Part shown: piece by piece, positions 58,277-64,000 of the stretch | Numbering within the stretch: position 1 is the first letter of the stretch | Layout of the letters: every line of letters starts with the position of its first letter | NCBI GenBank assembly: GCA_027924645.1 | Contig: BSBN01000495.1 | Coordinates: forward strand, 62,001 to 126,000 | From: Cunninghamia lanceolata | Lineage: Eukaryota > Streptophyta > Pinopsida > Cupressales > Cupressaceae | DNA length: 64,000 bases | Direction: 5' to 3' | Made by a program: the position numbers and the translations under genes | The notes under the pieces: model-generated | What the model saw: the letters and a program-made list of their open reading frames with translations, nothing else | Told to the model about the DNA's origin: nothing | Database searches by the model: none

Positions 58277-58915
58277 ATGCCGAGGAAACGATCAAGAATT
58301 AAACCAACACAGGAAGAGATAGAAGCTAAGAATGCAAAGAAAGTAGTGTCTATGAGGGAACTTCATGAGAAGAGGAAATTGGACATGATAAATGAATACA
58401 TGCCAATTGAAGAGGAACCACAACCATCACAAAAAGATATGGTATTGGCGGCACAAAGAGAACAAATGCAAAAACTTTGTGCTATGAGAGATTTGAATAC
58501 CGTAGTTGGAGACACATCCTCTATCTCAAGTCAACATGTAGGGACACCATCTACTACATCTCAAGTTGAGAGCACATCACTCACATGTGATGAAGGAGGT
58601 ACGCCATCGTTTCTACCTCAACCTCAAGGTATGTCATCTATTCCATCTTTGATTAAAGGTATTCCATCTAGCCCATCTCATTTAAATATTGATGAAATTC
58701 CTAATGTTGAGATGAATTTACCTAACTTAACACCACCTAGAATTTTGCATAGAAAGCCAAAGTATTTGATTGATATTGATGAGAATATTTTGCAGCCAAT
58801 GGAAGGTAAGATTCCAAAATGCACTTGTAGAAGACATGCTCATAAGATTTGGAGATTGTTCTTTGAAAAGTTAAATGAGACTGCAAGATGTCAACTATTC
58901 GTTGAAATGATGTGA
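58277..58915 (+). CDS. N-terminal ORF of the transposase-like pseudogene
   Basis: This 212-residue open frame begins MPRKRSRIKPTQEEIEAKNA, a basic and probably nuclear-targeted start. A Gln/Ser/Thr/Pro-rich linker follows (residues about 50-150), then a more structured end with CTCRRHAHKIWRLFFEKLNE. It stops at TGA 58913-58915; the same frame reopens after this and continues at 58937. The stop may be a mutation rather than a true end. The Met choice is supported only by being the first in the frame. Confidence 0.55.
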   Translation: MPRKRSRIKPTQEEIEAKNAKKVVSMRELHEKRKLDMINEYMPIEEEPQPSQKDMVLAAQREQMQKLCAMRDLNTVVGDTSSISSQHVGTPSTTSQVESTSLTCDEGGTPSFLPQPQGMSSIPSLIKGIPSSPSHLNIDEIPNVEMNLPNLTPPRILHRKPKYLIDIDENILQPMEGKIPKCTCRRHAHKIWRLFFEKLNETARCQLFVEMM

Positions 58916-58936
58916 AGTATAAAGTATAGGTCCATC

Positions 58937-59263
58937 ATGAAGATTCTTGGGTTGAGAACATCAAAGGCTTCAAGTGAAAAATCTATTGTCAAGAATCTAA
59001 TGAGTGCGTATGAGAGTGTGGGTAACACCTCACACACAAAAGATAGTAATGCAACATGGCATGTGATTACATCAACTATAGTAAGTAGTCAAATGAGGAA
59101 AGCTCGTCTCATTAGAAAGACGAGTCAAGAATTGAGAATTCATAGGAAAACTTTATCAAGAGCCATTGAAAGATGCCAAAGAATTGAGGACACTAATGCC
59201 AATAAATTATGGACATTCTTGGGGAGACTACCACAAAAGATAAACCAATTGTTGAAGCATTGA
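58937..59263 (+). pseudogene. transposase-like pseudogene, second segment
   Basis: This stretch is in the same frame as 58277-58915, separated by one stop. It reads SEKSIVKNLMSAYESVGN, then a Lys/Arg-rich SQELRIHRKTLSRAIERCQR that could be a helix-turn-helix or coiled segment, then LWTFLGRLPQK. The last 40 codons overlap the start of the following frame, where GETTTKDKPIVEALRSL continues the sense; a frameshift lies at about 59225-59240. Confidence 0.5.
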
Positions 59264-59943
59264 GATCACTAATTGAAGATGTTTGGAAGAATTACACAAG
59301 GGTATCTCTAAATCAAAGGGATGTGGTAAGAAGGAGAATCGGTAGTCAGAACCGTGAGCCACATCCAAAGCATTTTTTGGATGAGACTCAAACACAGTTT
59401 TATAGTAAATTTCTAGAGAAGTATCCTCAAATTAAAATTTGTCAAAGATATTTTGAAATGCTAAAACCTTTCTATGTCAAGATAAATCACACACTCACTA
59501 CTTTTTGTTGTAGATTATATATTGAATTTTCTAACCATTTTGATGTTTATAGGTCTATATGTTTAGATATGCATACTAACAATGTTTTGCAGGGTTGTGC
59601 CATACATGCCCCACCAACATCTTCAAGAGACTTCATATCAAGAATTTTATGTGAAAGAGAGGAAGGTCAAATATTCTGCAATAAATTATGCTTGGATGGC
59701 ACATGTCATCGTTGTAGTGGCTTGCAACATTTGCCAATATGTGAACATATGGAAAGAACACATGTGGTTGGAAATGAACTGGTAGAGTTTGGCAAGTATA
59801 AAATAGTGGCATACAATACAAAAGATGGTAAAGAAGCAAAGAGGTGTGAATTGGTTATTGAAAAGATTCCAGTGTATCAGTTTATGCCTATATTTCGTGA
59901 TAGCATAGTGTATGAGTATGCAAGACATGGCCATAGAGCTTGA
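59209..59943 (+). pseudogene. transposase-like pseudogene, zinc-cluster segment
   Basis: This 244-codon open stretch reads VEALRSLIEDVWKNYTRVS, HPKHFLDETQTQFYSKFLEKYPQIK and FEMLKPFYVK. Then comes a cysteine cluster Cys-x3-Cys-x4-Cys-x2-Cys with a later Cys/His (LCLDGTCHRCSGLQHLPICEH, near 59690-59750), probably metal-binding. It ends at a TGA (59941-59943) inside the protein, and the same frame continues immediately (WLDLQFKLCKDTFLVG) to IDFAENY. Confidence 0.6.
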
Positions 59944-60862
59944 TGGTTGGACTTGCAATTCAAGTTATGCAAGGACACATTTTTGGTTGGTAGCATTATT
60001 TCAATCATCGACTTTGCAGAGAACTACAGTCTATAGCCACATTGGGAGGTGCAATCACAATATTACAACTCCACACAGGTTTCTATATTTGTGCACATCG
60101 CATTCATTCGTGTAAATGATAGTACAGAGGATGACAAAGAGATCGTAAGGGAGTATAATTTCTATATTAGTGCTAATCTCATGCATTCTATAGAGTTTGT
60201 GCAAGGTTCCTTTTAGGTGTTCTACAATGATTTGGCTAGAAGGGGCATATCATTCAGTCAACATATTATATGGTCGGTTAACTATGCGTCACAATTCAAG
60301 AACTCACGAAATTTCTATTGGCTGAGCAGGAGGCATAATTTTACAGGTATTCAGCATATGTGGAAATTTTGTGAGGCCGGGCATGGAAATGGGGAGCATG
60401 ATGGTGCAGGAGCATGTATCAAAAGAGCCATAGCACGAGAAGAGTTAAAGTATAAAGACAATGCAAAGGTGACAGATGCAAAATTGATTGTCGAGTGGTG
60501 TAATGCTTCCATGGGTCTAGGTAATGAAGGTAAGTCTTCAGTTCGTAGATTTTTTTGGTTGATAGATGATACTAACATTGCACCATATGAGGACTATTCT
60601 ACATTGACAGGATCAAGTGAGATGCACTCTTTTAGAAGCTCAATTGCAGGTTCATAGAGTATCCATACATGAAAGATGTCATGCTTTTGTTCTTCCTATA
60701 CAATTCAAGCTTGGGATGAGTACGAGTCAAAGGAGTGGGTTGACGAATGGTAGTTAAGTTATCTTAGCCCACTTGACACATATCGACCCCTGACGGTACT
60801 AGAACTAACACAGATGGAATCATTAGTTGACTTTGACCACATATTAGATCTAGTTCAACCAG
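59944..60862 (+). pseudogene. transposase-like pseudogene, catalytic-core segment
   Basis: The frame from 59209 continues with stops at 60034, 60214, 60655, 60670 and 60751 (first bases). IDFAENY supplies the first candidate catalytic Asp (60010-60012), then HWEVQSQYYNSTQVSIFVHI. The second candidate site reads TWSV-type WSVNYASQFKNS: the codon at 60277-60279 is GTT (Val), where one base change would give Asp. GHGNGEHDGAGACIKRA follows, then IQAWDEYESKEWVDEW near 60705-60750. The open frame 60217-60657 covers only the middle. Loss of the Asp and the stops indicate no activity. Confidence 0.6.
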
Positions 60863-60970
60863 GTAATATATCTATTTGCATAGTTTTTAAAATTCCTAAT
60901 GTCATCTTACTTTGTAGTGTTTTTGTAATGTTGACTAATTTCATCTAATTTGCTACACATATCAATGTAG
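60863..60970 (+). other. retained intron of the transposase-like pseudogene
   Basis: The 108 bases start GTAATA and end CAATGTAG, are AT-rich, and interrupt a frame that joins correctly in phase 1 (…VQP-G-HVYADED…). Its presence shows this copy did not arise by reverse transcription of spliced mRNA. Confidence 0.65.
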
Positions 60971-61341
60971 GACACGTATATGCAGATGAAGATAATGAAG
61001 AGGGAACATATTATTACTTATGTTGTTGAGGCCAAAAAGAAATTGGAGGCCCCAATTATAGATGGAGAAAACATCAAATACCCTACAGGCTTAGTGGTTA
61101 TTACTAGAACATGGCTTAGAAGTACCCACATAAGAGTGTTAATGTTTGGCTGTTTCAAGACTTTGACATGCATCAGAAGATTCTTTATTACTCAAACCTT
61201 GTCATGGCATCTAATGTTCATTTGATACAGTATCGGGGTAGACCTTTGAACAAAATCTTGTGGAAGGTGCGTGAGTCTGACCATGAAGCAATACTTGATA
61301 TAATAAAGAGTAGAGCAGACCCGGATGGTTCATTAGATTAA
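60971..61341 (+). pseudogene. transposase-like pseudogene, last exon
   Basis: Translation gives HVYADEDNEEGTYYYLCC, a stop, then two more stops, then VNVWLFQDFDMHQKILYYSN, LIQYRGRPLNKILWKVRESD and IIKSRADPDGSLD before TAA. The last 60 codons are open, and the conserved-looking texture suggests the true C-terminus. Confidence 0.55.
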
Positions 61342-61989
61342 TTTGTAAGTATTCACATTAATTTTGTAAAGTCATGTTGCATTGAGTTGTAAGTATGCAC
61401 ATTAATTTGTAAGGTTTGTCTTTTGTAAGGTTATGTTTCATGGGGTTAGACCTAAGTGATGGATGAAGTTGATCTTGAGAATAATGTATAAAATCTAGGT
61501 AATGTATAAAATATAGGTGTCTCTAGGTGTCTTGGTTTCTAACTAGATAATAGGTGTCTCTAATTGTGTCTTAGGTATATACGATATGTCAACTAGGTAG
61601 ATAGAGACTAGAAAATAGGTGTCTTAGGTGTCCTGTGTCTACTAGATTGCATGTGTCTTAGTTCTTAGCTGAGGCCACATGAGCTTCCACCTTCACGTGG
61701 TTTGCCTTGTTAGTATAGAATATTTATATTTCTTGAAGCTAAGGGAAGCACTTTTTCTTAATAGGAAAACTTTATCGACTTCAGTTACACTAATTGTGCA
61801 GGGGCACCTAGGTTGTCATGCCTTCAAGAGGGGTCAAAAAATAAAATTTTGTTTTGATTGAGTCAATTGTATGTAATAAGGTCTTCTAAGACCATTTCAT
61901 TTGTTTTTAAGTCACTTTAAGTCATTTGGGGTCAGTTTGAGTCTTTGAGTCCTGTTGCAAAAAAGTGTCAATGTTGTCAACTTGTACAA
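61342..61989. other. unannotated spacer with AGGTGTCT repeats
   Basis: No gene is seen. The word AGGTGTCT or GTGTCTTAG recurs about eight times between 61500 and 61665. The short open frame 61679-61861 has no motif. Confidence 0.45.
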
Positions 61990-63565
61990 AGCAACTTTTA
62001 CATTTTTCATGTCCTACTCCTGATGAAACCAAACTAACAGTTCCAATGCATTTAGATGGGTACGTTTAGGCTAGGCATGGTTCTTTTTTTCACCTAAACA
62101 TGTTGAAACAGTCTGAGCTACATTGTACCGACGATATCCTTGAAGAGTCCAAAGTGCAAAAAGGCAGCAATCTTTGATGAGATGTTATTCAAAAACTACA
62201 TCACTTAGAAACATTTTGTCTAAGGAAACGCGATCATGTAGAGTGCCTCTACAATAACCTCTCTCAATTTTTTATATCTCTAGCCATTTGCCCGTGGTGA
62301 AATATTTTCTGCTACCCCAAAAATCATCAGAAGGAGGCAGTGTAAAGTTACAAAGGGGTGTAACTTTCATCTTTGTCTTGATGCAACCAAACTAACTATT
62401 CCAACGCATCCAGATGGGTACATTTATGCTAGGTATGGTCCTATTTTTCATCCAAACATGTTGAACCAGTCCGAGCTACATTGTACCGATGATATCCCTG
62501 AAGAGTTCAAAGTGCAAAAAAGTAGCAATCTTTGACGAGATGTTACTCAAAAATTGTATCACTTAGAGACATTCCGTCTAAGGCAACATGATCATGTAGA
62601 GTGCCTCTACAATAACCTCTCTCAATTTTTTATATCTCTGAGGCATTTGCCCATGGTGAAAGGTTTTCTGCTGCCCCAAAAATTGTCAAGAGGTAGTGTA
62701 AAGTTGCAAAGGGGTGTAACTTTCGTCCTGCTCCTGATGCGACCAAACTGACTATTCTAATGCATCTAGATAGGTACATTTACACTAGGCATGGTCCTAT
62801 TTTTCACCCAAACATGTCAAAATAGTCCAAGCTACATTGTACCAACGATATCCCTGAAGAGTCCAAAGTGCAAAAAGGAAACAATCTTTGACAAGATGTT
62901 ACTCAAAAACTGTGGCACTTAGAAACATTCCTTCTAAGGCAACGTGATCATGTAGAGTGCCTCTACAACAACCTCTCTTAGTTTTCTATATCTCTGAGGC
63001 ATTTGCCCGTGGTAAAAGGTTTTTTGCTACCCAAAAAATTGTCAGAATGAGGTAATGTAAAGTTGCAAAGTGGTGTAACTTTCACCCTGCTCTTGATGCG
63101 ACCAAACTGACTATTCCAATGCCTCTAGATGGGTACATTTACACTAAGCATGGTCCTATTTTTCACCCAAACATGTCGAAACAATCTAAGCTACATTATA
63201 CCAATGATATCCCTGAGAGTCCAAAGTGCAAAAAGGCAGAAATTTTTGATGAGATGTTACTCAAAAAATGTGTCACTTAGAAACATTTTGTCTAAGGCAA
63301 CGCAATCATGTAGAGTTCCTCTACAATAACCTCTGTCAGTTTTTTATATCTCTAAGGCATTTGCCCATGGTGAAAGGTTTTCTGCTGCCCCAAAAATCAT
63401 TAGAAGGAGGCAGTGTAAAGTTTCAAAGGGGTGTAACTTTTGTTCTTGTCCTCGTGTGGCCAAAATGACAGTTTCAATGCATCTAGATGGGTATGCTTAG
63501 GCTAGGCATGGTCTTGTTTTGCACCCAAACATGCAGAAACAGTTTGAGCTACATTGTACCGACAT
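61990..63565. repeat. tandem satellite, about 358 bp units, 4.4 copies
   Basis: Anchoring on GATG(A/C)(A/G)ACCAAAC, copies start at 62022, 62380, 62736 and 63095, with a fifth at about 63454 (spacing 356-359). Each unit contains CAAACATGTTGAAACAGTC, GAGCTACATTGTACC(G/A)AC, GATCATGTAGAGTGCCTCTACAA and TGTAACTTTC segments. The array ends at about 63565, part-way through the fifth unit. Open frames inside (62554-62751, 63129-63329, 63268-63468) recur by repetition only and are not considered coding. Confidence 0.9.
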
Positions 63566-64000
63566 ATTAAATTATTGACAAATATTGAATCATATATACA
63601 CATAGAAATCATTTTAAAGCATAAATTAACTCCTCCAAGTCAAGGTGCAGATTAAGGTATGTGAAAGTTGAAATATGAACCTAGCATAATATAGCCTCAT
63701 ATTTGTCAGTTTAATGACCTCAATCAATTGTAGATGTCTTAGAATGGTTTTCTTCTTCAAGGAACACAATCATAGGTGCCATTCTTATGTAATTTCTTCC
63801 TGGGCACTCATTTAGGTGTGCAGGGAGTCAAAGTGTGCCTAGATGAACTTAGCCTATTCCTTAGCCTTTCAACACTTTCAAACAAAGTGAGGTCTTTTAT
63901 CCCTGATTCTTGCCTCCTTCACAAGACTAGGCACTAGTTGAAGGTTGCTCAAGTGACAATATGCGCCTAGATTCTTTGGCTTATTTTCTGCATTTTTTTA
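63566..64000. other. unannotated sequence to window end
   Basis: Nothing recognisable is seen; this is AT-rich DNA without open frames of note. Confidence 0.4.

Larger units (their letters stand above)
58277..61341 (+). pseudogene. RNase-H-fold transposase-like gene, broken
   Basis: A single gene can be followed through 3 kb. It has a Lys/Arg-rich N-terminus (58277-58915), a continuation in the same frame to about 59225, then after a frameshift a long second frame to 60862, and after a 108-base intron (60863-60970, GTAATA...TGTAG) a last exon to the TAA at 61339-61341. Recognisable parts are a cysteine cluster (CNKLCLDGTCHRCSG), IDFAENY at 60007-60027, SQFKNSRNFYWL near 60289-60324 and GHGNGEHDGAGACIKRA near 60379-60429. 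An Asp...(Asp)QFKN...HGKG-DG-G signature is what I remember from a widespread family of transposase-like proteins in animals and plants; the assignment is from memory, not a search. At least seven in-frame stops and one frameshift make it dead. Confidence 0.6.

Noticed and set aside
62554..63468. Repeated 65-66 codon frames as a gene family
   Set aside because: The frames exist only because the 358-bp satellite repeats, and they are closed in other units.
61990..63565. CRISPR-like array
   Set aside because: Units are about 358 bp throughout with no short repeat/unique spacer alternation, and the DNA is plant nuclear.

Overview
This is a nuclear window from a land plant with a large, repeat-rich genome. 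Supporting signs are Ty1/copia and Ty3/gypsy LTR retrotransposons nested in each other, degenerate TTTAGGG-type (plant) telomere-like arrays, plant-specific B3-domain fragments, and a eukaryotic tRNA-Lys(UUU) with no encoded CCA. A gymnosperm is a reasonable guess from the repeat style, but the sequence alone does not prove it. No intact protein gene is evident. The one clearly intact conventional gene is the tRNA at 37007-37079.

Layout. 1-4806: the 3' part of an old Sirevirus-like copia element (broken pol, five polypurine tracts, a 1.36 kb LTR), inserted into the integrase region of a second decayed copia element (4807-7289, with a 314 bp LTR). 7290-9342 and 16856-18608: non-coding repeat sequence, including one copy (A) of a 2.1 kb dispersed repeat. 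Copy A is split by a complete non-autonomous Ty3/gypsy Tat/Ogre-like element at 9343-16855 (TSD caagg). 20667-27769: a complete, young Sirevirus-like copia element on the minus strand (TSD catac, LTRs about 99% identical). Its polyprotein is interrupted by only one TAG stop and one homopolymer frameshift. 27775-33623: degenerate sequence with an unrecognised minus-strand ORF remnant and a possible PBS/LTR junction near 31.3 kb. 33624-35736: copy B of the 2.1 kb repeat. 35775-36750: a roughly 1 kb imperfect inverted repeat. 37007-37079: tRNA-Lys. 37440-40110: a compound foldback element carrying repeated copies of an unidentified coding fragment.

43.5-57.0 kb is a distinct domain of degenerate telomere-like DNA in three arrays. 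The first is followed by a 327 bp tandem amplification (seven copies) of a B3-domain exon, then a further B3-like exon. The second and third are one array split by a complete Tork-like copia element (49818-55946, TSD ataag). CpG-decayed palindromes of related sequence lie on both sides of the domain (43.50, 43.59 and 57.02 kb).

58277-61341 is a broken gene for a protein with an apparent RNase-H-fold (DDE transposase-like) signature and a cysteine cluster. It has several in-frame stops, one frameshift, a retained intron and a lost candidate catalytic Asp. 61990-63565 is a tandem satellite of about 358 bp period.

The insertions can be ordered. Copia 1 is younger than copia 2, the gypsy element is younger than repeat A, the Tork-like element is younger than the telomere-like array, and the 20.7-27.8 kb element has the least diverged LTR pair. 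Most nonsense codons in the older elements are TAG where CAG is expected, which points to decay of methylated cytosines rather than selection on function.
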